A stretch of DNA of 64,000 nt from Pontimonas sp. (GCA_018402295.1 JAGYJI010000006.1:301594-365593); one strand, 5' to 3'; positions 39,039 to 53,382 are shown, numbered from the stretch's first letter. Program-made: numbers and translations. The notes: generated by a model from the sequence alone, not told the origin.

Positions 39039-39163
39039 GGTATGACCGGCGGTCAGCCTGACAGCCGGATGCTTACCTCCCACCACAACTCAATATGTTC
39101 CGCGGTGTGAAACCGCATTGCGTAATAGGTGTCAAATAGCGGACACTTTGCCGAAAGGAAACA

Positions 39164-40148
<985 letters not shown>

Positions 40149-40175
40149 TCAGCTCACCAGCACAAGGAAGACACC

Positions 40176-40864
40176 ATGCCTAAGCCCACGAAGGGACCAC
40201 GCCTCGGCGGCGGGCCCGCCCACAAAAGCTCATGCTCGCGAATCTTGCGACTGCGCTTTTCACCCACGGTCGTATTCAGACCACTGAGACGAAGGCGAAG
40301 CGCCTTCGTCCCCCTGGCTGAGCGGATGGTGACTTTCGCGAAGCGTGGCGACTTGCACGCTCGTCGTCGGGTGATGACAGTGATTCGCGACAAGTCGGCT
40401 GTGCACAAGCTGTTCACTGAAATCGCTCCGCTGGTCGAACACCGCGAAGGTGGTTACACCCGCATTGTGAAGACCGGTTACCGCAAGGGCGACAACGCGC
40501 CCATGGCCATCATTGAACTGATCCTTGACCCGGTAGAAAGAAGCCTTCGGCCAAGAAAGCCAAGGTTGCAAGTGACGCAGCAGCGCCTGCCGCGGCTGCC
40601 GCTGAGGTCGATGGCACCGAGGTAGATGGCACCGAGGTTGACGCTCTGGCCACCGATGTGGTTGAGGTTGACACGGAGACCACTGAGTCCGTAGCGATCG
40701 ATATGGATCAGGCCGTGGAAACGGTGGCGGTTGACCCTGAGGTCGCTGATGAAGCCACTGAAGAGCCCGTAGCTGATGCGGATTCCGCTGAGGAGGCGGT
40801 CTCTGATGATGCAGATGCTGCGGACGCTGCGACGGAAGACGCCTCAGAGGACAAAAAGGCCTAA
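40176..40864 (+). CDS. rplQ: 50S ribosomal protein L17 with acidic C-terminal extension, about 3 frameshifts
   Basis: [17 protein letters not shown]..., [24 protein letters not shown]; frame-corrected tail runs into [35 protein letters not shown]...EDKKA. Confidence 0.92.
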
Positions 40865-40901
40865 CTAGGGTGGCTTTGGCCTCTGGCTTACACTGCTCGT
40901 T

Positions 40902-41747
40902 GTGAGCATCAGGTTACGTCTCGACCTCTCCTATGAGGGGTCAGCGTTTTCCGGTTGGGGAATTCAGCCCCACCGGCGCACCGTCAGGGTGACATTGAGC
41001 TTGCGCTGTCCCGGGTGTTTCACTGTGAGCCACATCAGTTGCGCACTGTGGTGGCGAGGCCGCACGGATGCCGGTGTTCATGCCACCGGGCAGGTCTGCC
41101 ACGCGAATCTGCCTAACGAAGCAGAGGGGCTTCTCACGCGTGCTGGTGGCGAAGGGCGGATTCTCCGACGACTGCGCGGCGCATTGGGCAAAACCTCGCC
41201 CATTTGGGTCCAGTCGGTGCGTCTCGCGCCGGAGGGCTTCGATGCACGGTTTTCGGCACTCTCGCGACACTACGAATATCGGATTGCCGATGCCGACTCC
41301 ACGAAAGACCCACGGCAGGTTGGCTACACCCTGTGGGTGGAGGATCGGTTAGACCTCGAGGCAATGGGCACTCTCGGCCACGCGCTTCTCGGGGTTCACG
41401 ACTTTGCCAGCTTCTGCCGGGCACGGCCTAGGGCAACCACAATTCGGGAACTACAAGAGTTTTCGTGGCGGCGCGACACAGACAACGTGTTGGTGTCGCG
41501 CGTGGCGGCGGATGCTTTTTGCCACTCGATGGTGCGATCATTGGTCGGTGCCGCGGTCGCTGTGGGCCGTGCCGATTTGAGCGTTGAACAGATCGTGGCT
41601 CTGCGGGATGCGACGACGAGGACCAGTAGCTGGAAGACGATGGCTGCGAAAGGTTTGACCCTGCGTGAGGTGAAGTATCCGCCCGACAGTGAACTTTTTG
41701 ACCGCGCTGAGGCCACCCGGTCACGGCGCACACAGCCCACAGATTGA
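40902..41747 (+). CDS. truA: tRNA pseudouridine(38-40) synthase, compensating frameshifts near 40987-41060
   Basis: LDLSYEGSAFSGWGIQP, GRTDAGVHATGQV, SFCRARPRATTIRELQEF. Confidence 0.94.
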   Translation: MSIRLRLDLSYEGSAFSGWGIQPHRRTVRVTLSLRCPGCFTVSHISCALWWRGRTDAGVHATGQVCHANLPNEAEGLLTRAGGEGRILRRLRGALGKTSPIWVQSVRLAPEGFDARFSALSRHYEYRIADADSTKDPRQVGYTLWVEDRLDLEAMGTLGHALLGVHDFASFCRARPRATTIRELQEFSWRRDTDNVLVSRVAADAFCHSMVRSLVGAAVAVGRADLSVEQIVALRDATTRTSSWKTMAAKGLTLREVKYPPDSELFDRAEATRSRRTQPTD

Positions 41748-41772
41748 GATTGCTCCCTTCAGCGTGTAACGT
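41744..41772 (+). promoter_or_regulatory. candidate sigma-A promoter for rplM-rpsI (TTGAGA-17-TAACGT)
   Basis: TTGAGA 41744-41749, TAACGT 41767-41772, 17-bp spacer. Confidence 0.5.
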
Positions 41773-41883
41773 AGAGCGCTGGCGTTGGAATAACTGGCGC
41801 CTCGGTTGAGCCCTCCACCGGGATGTTTGAGACAAACTCCCCGGAGCAGGATTCACGAACACCTCGACACGATGGGATGACGC

Positions 41884-42328
41884 ATGACGCGCACCTTTAG
41901 CCCCACCCCCGCGGACATCAGCCGCTCCTGGGTGGTAATCGACGCCGCGGACGTGGTTCTGGGTCGCCTCGCGACTCACGCCGCCACCGTTCTTCGCGGT
42001 AAGCACAAACCCACTTTCTCCCCGCACATGGACATGGGTGATTACGTCATCATTGTCAACGCAGAAAAGTGGTCCTGACGGGCAATAAAGCGGCCAAAAA
42101 ATGGAGTACCGCCACTCGGGTTACCCCGGTGGTTTGACCGCCACTTCCTACACCGAGGTGTTGGAGAAGAACCCCGTTCGCGCCGTTGAACGCGCCATTC
42201 GAGGAATGCTGCCCAAAAACACTTTGGGTCGCGATCAGCTGAAAAAGCTCAAAGTCTATGTCGGTCCTGAACACCCGCACGAGGCGCAGCAGCCCACACC
42301 CTTCGAAATCAACCAAATCGCCCAGTAA
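41884..42328 (+). CDS. rplM: 50S ribosomal protein L13, homopolymer frameshifts (A4 42065-42068 and A6 near 42095)
   Basis: [57 protein letters not shown]...[11 protein letters not shown]. Confidence 0.96.
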
Positions 42329-42352
42329 CGGCGCCCACACAGAGGTTGGACC

Positions 42353-42834
42353 ATGGCTACTATCGCCGACCAGGCTGAGGTCCCCGAGACCTACAGCACC
42401 GAAACACCAGAAACTGCGGAAACCGTAACCCCTCGTCCTGCCCTCACCATTGGTGGGGCAGGCTGTGGGTCGACGCAAGCAGGCTATTGCCCGCGTGCGT
42501 CTCACCCCCGGAAGCGGTGTCATCACCGTCAACGGTCGAACCCTCGAGGACTACTTCCCCAACAAGTTGCACCAGCAGCTAATCAACGACCCGTTCACTC
42601 TGTTGAAGCTTCAGGGTAGCTACGACGTGCAGGCGCGTATCAGCGGCGGTGGCCCATCCGGCCAGGCCGGTGCACTGCGTTTGGGAATCGCGAGAGCTCT
42701 TAATGAAATTGACCGCGACAACAATCGTCCCGACCTGAAAAGGCCGGCTTTTGTCCCGCGACGCTCGCGTCAAGGAAGCAAGAAAGCCGGTCTGAAGGAA
42801 GGCTCGTAAGGCTCCTCAGTACTCCAAGAGGTAG
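42353..42834 (+). CDS. rpsI: 30S ribosomal protein S9, several frameshifts
   Basis: [24 protein letters not shown]...; corrected C-terminus [12 protein letters not shown]. Confidence 0.95.
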
Positions 42835-42856
42835 TCCGAGCCTTCCGGACCAGACG

Positions 42857-44209
42857 ATGGGTCGCCTTTGGAACTGACGGCGTCCGCGGTCTCGCTAACG
42901 CAGACCTGACGGCGAAGCTGGCGCTTGAGCTTGCCCAGGGCGGCAGCGTCTGTTCTCACCAAGGGTCGACACGCTGATGAGCTGCGCAGTAAGGGGCTTC
43001 GCCCCAGGCCGTGATTGCCAGAGACCCCCGGGTGTCGGGGCAGTTTCTTTCCCACGCAGTGGCGGCAGGATCGTAGCTCGGGAATCGATGTCTTAGACGC
43101 GGGGTGTTACCCACCCCCGCGGTGGCGCTCCTGGTGAAAGATGCTGGCCTCGATTTTGGGGTGATGATTTCCGCTTCGCATAACGCGGCGCCCGACAACG
43201 GCATCAAGTTTTTCTCCTTTGGGGAACCAAGCTGCCCGATGAGGTCGAAGACCGCATCGAAGGGTTTTGGGCACACAGCCTTTGGAGTCCTACAGGGGCA
43301 GGTGTGGGGCGAATCAGTCGGTTTGCCGATGCGGAAGATCGCTACGCGCTCGCCCTACTCAAAACACTTCCTGTCCGTCTCGACGGTCTGCACATTGTGT
43401 TGGACTGTGCTCACGGCGCGGCTGCGGGAGTATCGCCCCGGGTTTTCGTGACGCTGGTGCCGAGGTGACGGTCATTGGTGCCGAACCGGATGGGTTGAAC
43501 ATCAACCAGGGTTACGGCTCGACCATCGGGAAAACTCCAAGAGGCCGTGGTGGAGCTGGGGGCCGACTTGGGGATTGCCCACGACGGCGATGCGGATAGA
43601 ACCCTCGCGGTGGACCACACCGGTCAATTGGTGGATGGCGACCATATGATCGCCATCCTCGCTGTGGCGATGAAGCGTCGCGGCGAGCTAGCTGGCGATG
43701 CGGTGGCGGTCACGCGTGATGAGCAATCTTGGGCTTCGACGGCTGCTCGGGAGCACGGTATTGCCATTCATGACACCAAGGTGGGTGACCGCTACGTGTT
43801 GGAAGAAATCCATAAGAGTAGTTTGTCTCTGGGTGGTGAGCAGTCTGGTCACATCATTTTGGCCCGCCACCAAACCACCGGCGATGGCATTCTCACCGGG
43901 CTACACCTCGCCGCCGAAGTCATTCACAGCGGGCGACGCCTGCATGACTTAGCGAGTGACATGGAGGTCTACCCGCAGGTCTTAGTCAACGTGCCAGGGG
44001 TAAACCACGATGGCCTGGGCGGTAATTCGGTGATCCGTGACCGGGTTGCAGACATAGAGCGCGCTTTGGGCGATTCGGGCCGAGTGTTGCTTCGCGCTTC
44101 AGGCACAGAGCCTTTGGTGCGCGTCATGGTGGAGGCCGCCACCAAAGAACTGGCACATCAGTATGCGGCTCAGGTAGCAGATGTGGTGCGCCAAGAGTTG
44201 GCGCACTAA
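42857..44209 (+). CDS. glmM: phosphoglucosamine mutase, many frameshifts
   Basis: [28 protein letters not shown] (active-site Ser), [28 protein letters not shown] in successive frames. Confidence 0.93.
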
Positions 44210-45104
44210 ACCTCTCGAAGCAGCACCGTGTTAATTCGGTGGTCGGCTTCTTTTCGCAAAATCAGTGACGCCCGAGGTTTTGTGGGCGAAATATTGTCTG
44301 TCAGGTTGGGTTTATTGACCTCAGCCCAAATGCGCCGTGCCTCGGCTCTCGCTTCTGGCTCACTCAAGCTGGAATAGCGGTGAAAATAACTGCGGGGGTC
44401 AGCAAAGGCTCCCTGTTGCAGGGCCAGAAAACGCTCTTCGTACCATGTCGCAATGTCTCGCGTTCGTGCGTCGACGTAGATGCTGAAATCGAACAGGTCG
44501 CTGACGGCTAACGCCTGGGAACCGCTCGGTGGTTGGAGGACGTTCAGTCCTTCCAGAATCAGCACGTCGGGAGAGTCCACAACTTGGCTCTCCCCTTCGA
44601 GCCGGTCATACAACAGGTGGGAGTAGACCGGTGCTTCCACCGGGAAATGCCGCTTTTGACTTGGGAGATAAAGCGCAACAGTGAGCGCTTGTCGTAACTC
44701 TCGGGAAACCCTTTCGGTGCAGGATGCCCCGGCGCTCTAACTCTTGGGTCGGCCACAGGAACCCATCTGTTGCCACCAGGTCGACTCGGGGTGTTTGGGG
44801 CTGTGAGCTCAGAAGTTCCCGCAGCAGCCTGGAAGTGGTGGATTTTCCGACCGCGACACTGCCGGCAACCCCAATGACAAAAGGTGTGAGGGTGGTGTCC
44901 GCACCCAGGTAGGTCCTGGTGTGGTGGTGGAGCTCCCTGGTGGCTTGGATGTAAAGGCCCAAGAGTTCCGCCAAGGGTTGATACACCTGGGTGACTTCAT
45001 CCAGAGTCGAGGCGATCACCCGTTGAGCGTATGCGTGCCAGGTCCCCATCGGTGAGGGTGGACGGTTTCTTGGCGGAGAGGCTGGCCCAGCTGGCTCGGT
45101 CATA
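44206..45104 (-). CDS. coaA: type I pantothenate kinase, about 2 frameshifts
   Basis: [25 protein letters not shown]-loop; [39 protein letters not shown]. Confidence 0.94.
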
Positions 45105-45205
45105 GGCGACAAACGGCGTGGCGTTTTCCGCGCTCTTCGGGCGGGCATGCCCTCAACAGTAGTGCCACCGGGTTGGCTAGGGAGCCATCGCCTAGACTCG
45201 CAAGC

Positions 45206-47059
45206 ATGTGTGGAATTGTCGGATATGTCGGCCATAAAGCGAGCCTTCCCGTGTTGATGGCCGGTTTGAAGCGGTTGGAATATCGCGGTTACGACTCTGC
45301 GGGAGTGGCCATTGTCGACGAGGTGGGAGGCCTCCACACCGCAAAAAAGCCGGCAAACTTCAGGTGCTCGCCGACCAGCTCACCCTCCAAGTCCTCGGCG
45401 AAGGCCACACCGGTATTGCCCACACCCCGGCGGGCCACCCACGGTGGCCCCACCGATTGAAACGCCCACCTTCATTTTGGCTGATGGCGGCAAGCTTGCC
45501 CTCATTCACAACGGCATCATCGAAAATTACCAAGCGCTTCCAAGAATCGCTGAGCGCCGAGGGTATCGAAGTGCATCAGCGAAACCGATTCCGGAAGTGG
45601 CGGCACACTTGGTAGCCAGTGCCGCCGTGAGACGGGTGACCTCACTGAGGCCCCTCCGCCAGAGCGCCAACCAGCTCCACGGAGCCTTCACACTGTTGGT
45701 CACTCACCAGGATCAGCCGGGCGTAGTGGTGGGTGCCGAGGCGAAACTCACCCTTAGTGGTGGGTTTGGGTGAGGGCGAAAACTTCCTTGCCTCTGATGT
45801 GTCGGCGTTTGTTGAACACACCCGCCGGGCGGTGGCGCTCGGTCAAGATCAGGTGGTGACGATTACTCCCGAAGGAATCAGCGTCACCGACTTTGACGGC
45901 AACGTGGTCCACCCGGAAGAGTTCACCGTCGATTGGGATGCGAGCGCCGCCGAAAAGGCGGTTGGTCGAGCTTCATGGCGAAAGAAATTTCTGAACAGCC
46001 AGAAGCCGTGGCCAACACCTCTTCGAGGTCGAATCACCCCTGAGGGCCATATCGACATGCCCGAACTGGTCGACGTGGTGGCCAACACCGCAATCAACCG
46101 TGTGGTGTTTATTGCCTGTGGTACGGCGGCATACGCGGCCATGTTGGGTGCGTATGCGATGGAAAAGTGGGCGAAAATTCCCGCCTCCGTGGAACTGTCT
46201 CACGAGTTTCGATACCGCGATGCGGTCATCGACCAGCACACCCTGGTGGTGTCGGTGAGCCAGTCCGGAGAGACGATGGACACCCTGATGGCGGTGCGCC
46301 ACGCGGCAGAAGCGGGTGCGACCACGGTGTCGATTTGTAACACCCAGGGAGCCACCATCCCCCGTGAATCCAGCGCGACGCTGTACACCCACGCTGGCCC
46401 AGAAGTTGCTGTTGCCTCCACCAAAGCGTTTTCTGCGCAAGTGGTTGCCACCTACCTGCTCGCTCTTGCCTTCGGTGAAGCCAGAGGCACGCTCAGTGCA
46501 GCTGAGCGAGCCGAATTAGCCGAAGCCCTGCTGGCTGCGCCAGAGCAGATGGCAGAAATGGTGCAAACGGGTGAGCGTATTCACGAGCTTGCGCACTGGA
46601 TGGCGGATACCCATTCGGTGCTGTATTTGGAGTCGACACGTCGGCTACCCGATTGCATTGGAAGGGGCACTGAAACTTAAAGAGCTTGCCTACATTCACG
46701 CGGAAGGATTTCGCCGCCGGTGAGCTGAAACACGGCCCCATTGCGCTCATTGAACCGGGCCAAATCGTGTTCGTTGTGGTGCCCAGTCCCCGTGACCCCG
46801 TTCACTGCACTCCAAAGTGGTCTCCAACATTCAAGAGATCCGCGCGCGTGGTGCGAGGGTGATTGCGCTGGCGGAGCGCGGCGATGCAGCCGTATTGCCG
46901 TTTGCCGATGAAGTGATTGCCCTTCCCCCGCCCACACGTTTGTTGAACCACTCCTGGCTGTCATACCGCTTCACCTGTTTGGGATGGAATTGGCGATGGC
47001 GAAAGGCTTAGAACGTCGATCAGCCTCGAAACCTGGCCAAATCGGTGACGGTGGAGTAG
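45206..47059 (+). CDS. glmS: glutamine--fructose-6-phosphate aminotransferase, many frameshifts
   Basis: [60 protein letters not shown]...LAKSVTVE end. Confidence 0.95.
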
Positions 47060-47066
47060 ACCACAG

Positions 47067-47452
47067 ATGGTGATTTCCGTTGGCGTGGATGTCGTCGACA
47101 TTGATCGAATGGCCAGAGCACTGGAGCGAACCCCCGCGCTTGGACCACGGGTTTTTGGCGAGCTCGATACTGAAGGCCTCGCACCCGGAGGGCAATGCAG
47201 CCTCCCTGGCGGCCAGATTTGCCGCCAAAGAGGCCACATTGAAAGCCCTTGGCGGGCACATTTCCGGTTTTAGTTGGCACGACATTCAAGTGCAACGCCC
47301 CGCGCAGGCTACCACCCACTCTGGTGTTGACCGGTGGCGCCCAGCGTGCCAGCGAGCACCAAGGAATCGATCGTTGGCACCTCTCCTTGAGCCATGACGG
47401 TGGTGTCGCCATTGCGTTTGTGGTGGCCGAATCCTCACAGGGGCGCGCTCGT
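47067..47452 (+). CDS. acpS: holo-[acyl-carrier-protein] synthase, frameshifted
   Basis: VISVGVDVVDIDRMARALERTPALG; SLAARFAAKEATLKALGGHISGFSWHDIQV. Confidence 0.9.
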
Positions 47453-48543
47453 GAGAGAAGCACTTATCCGACCGAGCTTCATTAGCGCCAACGTGCAGGC
47501 ACTACACGCCAGGGCAGCAACACCGCAGAGCATGCTGGTGGTGAAAGCAGACGGATACAGCCACGGCGCCTTGACCGCCGCCCGCGCAGGGTTAGAAGGG
47601 GAGCAACGTGGTTGGGAACAGCCGACATCGATGAGGCCCTCGCCCTTCGCGCGGGAGGAATTGATGCTCCGATTCTTGCCTGGCTGATCGGGCCGAGACA
47701 GCGCGGTGGCTGGAAGCGATCAATGCGGGCATCGATTTGGGGATCTCGAGCCCCTGGCAGCTCGACGCCGCAGCGAGGCATGCCACCAAGACCACACCCG
47801 CCACGGTTCAGCTCAAAATTGATTCTGGCATGGGCCGGGGCGGTCTTACCGAGCCCGACTGGGTCCCACTGGCGGTTCAGGCGAAAGAGTATGAGCGCCA
47901 AGGTCTCGTTCGAGTGCGCGGAGTGTTCACCCACCTCTCCGTTAGAGTCGCTTGCCTCAGATCGGCACCCAGTTGGAGCGCTTTGAACGTGCGCTCGCGG
48001 TGTTGAGTGAGGCGGGTCTCACCCCAGAGCTCACCCATGCGGGGGCCAGTGTCAGCTCGATTCGAACACCCGGCCGTGGCGATGACCTGGCCCGGTTTGG
48101 CATTGCCGCCTACGGGTTTGCGCTCACCCCAGAACACGAGTCGTTGGGGCTTCGCCCGGCGATGCGCCCTATCAGGTCAAGTCATCGTGACAGAAGCGGC
48201 TTCCGGCTGGACACGGTGTCGGCTACGACCTCACCTACACCACAGCCGCAGATACGACGATGGCGATTATCCCCTCGGCTATGCCGACGGCGTGCCACGG
48301 CATGCCTCGTCAGCGGGACCTGTCGTCATTGGCGAACAACGTTTTCAGGTCGCAGGCCGTGTCTCGATGGATCAGATTTCCATTGATGTGGGTGACCACT
48401 CGGTTGCGGTGGGGCAGTGGGCGGTGCTGTGGGGGACCCCACAGAGGGCCACCCGTCTGCAGCGGAATGGGCTGCCGTGTCGGGCACAATCCCTACGAAG
48501 TCGTGTCCCTTTTGGGCTCCAGGGTTCCCAGGTGGTGCAATGA
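47451..48543 (+). CDS. alr: alanine racemase, many frameshifts
   Basis: RPSFISANVQALHARA...MLVVKADGYSHGA (PLP Lys); KIDSGMGRGGL; GYADGVPRHAS; RVSMDQISIDVG. Confidence 0.94.
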
Positions 48544-49046
48544 CCACGGTGTCGGTGACCACCGCAGAGGCGATGGAAGCACTGGGTCGGCGCGTGGGGG
48601 CACAGCTTGTGGCAGGTGACGTGGTGGTCCTCCACGGCCCATTGGGTGCGGGAAAGACCACCTTTACCCGCGGTGTGGGCGAATCGTTAGGGGTTCACGG
48701 GACCATTGCGTCACCCACTTTCGTGGTCGCCAGGACTCACCCGCGCAGTGTGGCTGATGCATCCACCCCTGGTTCACGTTGATGCGTACCGCCTGGCCCA
48801 TGCGGAGGAACTTGTCGATTTGGACATCGATTACGACCATTCCATTGTGTTAATCGAGATGGGGTCGGGCGTATGTGGAGAAGGTCGCCGACCAGTGGCT
48901 CGATATCGATATCGAGACCCGGGCATCCCTTCAAGACGATGATCAGCCTATGGAGGATGATCGGGAGCGCCTCGTGACGTTGAGTGCTCACTCCAGAAGT
49001 GGCCAACTCGCCGCAACGCTTTACCCCGTTAATGGAGGCGCTTCAT
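48540..49046 (+). CDS. tsaE: tRNA threonylcarbamoyladenosine biosynthesis ATPase TsaE, frameshifted
   Basis: LHGPLGAGKTTFTRGVGESLG P-loop; ASPTFVV; HVDAYRL. Confidence 0.92.
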
Positions 49047-49680
49047 GATTTTGGCCATTGATTCTTCAGCGGGTACCGCGGTGGGTGTGACCACCGCCGT
49101 GGGTGTGACGGTGAGTGTGGCGGAAACACTGGATCGCCGGAGCCACGCGGAAGCGATCGGCCCACTCATTGCTGAGGCCCTCAGCTCTGCAGGATTGACA
49201 CCGAAGGACATCACTGCGGTGGTGATGGGGGTGGGCCCTGGCCCCTTTACGGGGCTTCGAGTGGGGGCATGGCTGCAGCCCAAAGCTTCGCCTGGGCACG
49301 CTCCCTTCCGCTGTGGCCGGTGCACAGCCACGACGCGCGCCGCGGTGTCGTTAGTTCACGACAGCGCAGTGATATCGGATGCGCGCCGAGGTGAATGGGC
49401 TCTGTCGACCTACACGCCCCATCTTGACGGCGGTCTTGGCGTCGGTGGGGTCGACTCCGGTTGATCCCCGAGAAGACATTGACGACAACCAGACGCACTG
49501 GCACGGTTCGCTGCTCATTCGAGCAGAAAATGTGAACCCCGCCCATTTGGCGCTCGCCGCTGTGGGGCTGCGGGCGCGCGGGGAGAGCCTGGGAAGGGAG
49601 CCCCGACCGGTGGTATTTGCGCGAACCCGATGTGACGATGCCCCAGTGAGGTCCGGTGGTTCGCCCTACGACCCGCGCGA
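49045..49680 (+). CDS. tsaB: tRNA threonylcarbamoyladenosine biosynthesis protein TsaB, frameshifted
   Basis: MILAIDSSAGTAVGV...GVGPGPFTGLRVG. Confidence 0.88.
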
Positions 49681-50106
49681 TAAAGATTCGATTATCGCCC
49701 TCGAAGCACGAGCTTTGGGCTCCGGATGCGTGGTCCCCGGAGGGTGTGCATCCTCGAGGCTTACAGCACCCCTTTTCTCACTGCCTTGTCCTCGAGGATG
49801 GCGCCGACGTGGTGGGTTGCGGCGGGTTTGGGTCCTCCTGGTGCCAGCCGGCGCCGGGCGATATTCAAACCTCTGGCAGATCCACCCCGACTACCGGCGT
49901 GCTGGTTGCGGGGCGAGGCAGAATCCTCCAGCAGAGTTGGTGGGGTGCGCCACGCAGAAGGGGGTGCCCGAGTTGTTGTTGGAGGTCGGGCTGATAGCCC
50001 GGCCGCTCAGGGGCCTCTACGAAAGCGTGGGCTTTCGGAGACGCCCGGCGGCCAAACTCACTATCAGCCTGACGGAGTCGATGCGATGGTGATGCGCCTC
50101 ACGCTG
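49650..50106 (+). CDS. rimI: RimI-like GNAT acetyltransferase, heavily frameshifted
   Basis: Fragments ALEARAL / FSHCLVLEDGADVVGCGG / LLEVG / YESVGF in several frames; located between tsaB and tsaD. Confidence 0.65.
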
Positions 50107-50127
50107 AGCGCTAAAGAGGGACGTGCG

Positions 50128-51170
<1,043 letters not shown>

Positions 51171-51179
51171 CAACGCCCA

Positions 51180-51760
51180 GTTGGGGCGCGAAGAGGATCA
51201 TGTGGCGGACGTGGATGACTCGCCCGTGGATGCTGCTGCCGACGTGACCGAGTTGTTGACTCGCTGGGCGCCCGTTTCCGAGGGCTCCGTGGGTAGAGAC
51301 AGGGACAGTCACAGGGGTGAACGGGAGAAGCAGCAGCGCTAGAGGGTGTTGATTCAGGGGCCACCGACGGCGAAGCGGATGAAGAAGAGCGCATTGATGA
51401 GCCATCACTGGCCTGCAGCCGACGGTGTCGGCCTCCACAACGAGGGCGCCCACGCCGAAGCGTCCTTGGCTTCCGCAACGTGAGCCTCTCGCTTGGAGTG
51501 TTAGGCCTTGCTCTGTCCCCAGCGTTGAGTTTCGGCGTGATTCCCGCGATCCTTGCCGTGGTGACGGGACACATCGCGAAGCCCTCACATCCTTTGGCGA
51601 AAAAGGGCACCGGTGATGGTGGCGTTGGTGCTCGGTTACCTGGGTATTGCGGTATCCATTGTGGTCGGTGTGGTGGCGGCCCACACCACTGATTCGTGCC
51701 CTGCTCGTCAGCGCAGGGTTTTTGCTCCCGGAGGGGTAAGCCAGTCTGCGGGTGAAGTCC
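51180..51760 (+). CDS. DUF4190-like small membrane protein, frameshifted; boundaries uncertain
   Basis: LSLGVLGLALSPALSFGVIPAILAVVTGHIA...AKKGTG / MMVALVLGYLGIAVSIVVGVVA two-helix pattern. Confidence 0.5.
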
Positions 51761-51766
51761 GCGTCT

Positions 51767-52952
51767 GGTTCACACCAGTCGCGTGGCAACGATGGCGACT
51801 TTTTTGCCCTGGTAGCGGGTGAGAATCAACGTCTGAGACCTGGATCCTTTGGGGAGAGCTGTTCACGCAGTTTCGCGGGGTCAACGTCCACCCCACGTTT
51901 TTGATCTCCAGGGTGCCAATGTCAGCTTATCGCACCCAGGTGGCGAGTTCTTTGGTCTTCAGCGGGAGGACCTTTTCGACGGCGAAACCGGCAGCGAATA
52001 CGCTGCGGTGTTCCTGATCGGAGGTGATGTAGGCGATATCCGGCGAGACCATTGTTCCCCCAACATTCCCGCGAGGGTCCCGATGAGCCGTGCCCGAATG
52101 ACCGCACCGTCAGGTTCATAAATGTAGTCACCGAGCGGTCCGATTTCTGCGTCGGGAGCATCCTGGGTTCCCGTGGGTTCCCGGAGTGTTCTGGGCCTAG
52201 CACCAATGCCGACCGGCGGATGCCTGGGCGTGCCAGGGCGCCCCACCAGAGGACCACTTCGACGATGTCGCCGCCGTGGCTTACCCACTGCGCTTCGACC
52301 TCGTCGGGGATCGAGGTCACGATCCATTCCGGGCGCCAGTTTGATGCCGCTGGGCCGAGACCGAGCGAGCGCGAATGCGTCGTCTAGTGAGGGACCACTG
52401 CTTCAGGGTCAGAAGGCGGGTGCCTCGCTCGCGCCGGCAGGGGTCGAGCCAGATTCCCTCAACCCCGCCCAGGTCCAGCGTGGTGAGGGCATCAGCGTGT
52501 CGTGACGCGTGACGGTGTCGAACATTTGCCAGGTTGTAGCTGGCCAGTGCAGGCAGTGTCCCGGGTCCGAGTCGACGGCGAGACACTGACGAGCCCCAGT
52601 GCGGCGAAGGCCATGGAGTCACCACCGATGCCCACAGCCGAGGTCGGCAACACTAGTGATTCCTGCGGACTGGAAACGGCCCGCGTGGTGGGCGGCGACG
52701 GCGAGTCTGGCTGGCCTGCTCGAGCCCTGCTTCACTAAAGAGCATTTGCCCTGCGTAGGGGCCAAATTTTGCTTCAGCCTTACGGCGAAGGCGGACCTGT
52801 TCGAGTGCTTGGTGGATGCGTTCGGTGGGGTGTCCTGCGCGGCGTAAGGCGGACACGGTGTGGACGATGTCTGCCGTGGAATCGGATGCGGCGAGGGTGT
52901 CGATGAGTGTCAGGGTCTCGGGCTGGAGCAGGATGTCCGTATTGATGGCCAC
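51767..52952 (-). CDS. class I SAM methyltransferase with THUMP-like domain, many frameshifts
   Basis: MAINTDILLQPETLTLIDTLAA...AEAKFGPYAGQMLFSEAGLEQA N-terminus and GDYIYEPDGAVIRARLIGTLA signature. Confidence 0.85.
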
Positions 52953-52986
52953 CTCATCATTCTGACAGGCTCACGCCAGACTATTT

Positions 52987-53013
52987 TTGGCACTCGGATT
53001 GCATGAGTGCTAA
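52987..53013 (+). promoter_or_regulatory. CIRCE element 1 (HrcA operator)
   Basis: TTGGCACTC-N9-GAGTGCTAA, matches TTAGCACTC-N9-GAGTGCTAA with one mismatch. Confidence 0.9.
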
Positions 53014-53033
53014 TTCGTTCGATACAGTAAGAC

Positions 53034-53060
53034 TTAGCACTCAAGTGGTGAGTGTGCTAA
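53034..53060 (+). promoter_or_regulatory. CIRCE element 2 (HrcA operator)
   Basis: TTAGCACTC-N9-GTGTGCTAA, one mismatch to consensus. Confidence 0.85.
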
Positions 53061-53087
53061 CCCATTAGTTTCAGAAAGAGGTCAACC

Positions 53088-53382
53088 GTGTCGGTCTCCA
53101 TCAAACCGCTCGAAGATCGCATCGTGATCAAGCAGGTCGAAGCAGAGCAGACCACCTCGTCCGGTCTGGTGATTCCAGACACAGCCCAAGAAAAGCCCCA
53201 AGAGGGTGAAGTTGTGGCTGTTGGACCGGGTCGCATGGCAGGAGACAAGCGAGTTCCCATGGACATTTCCGTGGGCGACCGCGTGCTCTACTCCAAGTAC
53301 GGCGGAACCGAAGTGAAATTCCGGAACCGACGAGTACTTGGTACTCTCCGCCAAAGATGTGTTGGCAATCGTCGAGCGCTAA
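53088..53382 (+). CDS. groES: co-chaperonin GroES, one frameshift near 53325
   Basis: [45 protein letters not shown]...[16 protein letters not shown]; corrected [15 protein letters not shown]. Confidence 0.97.
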
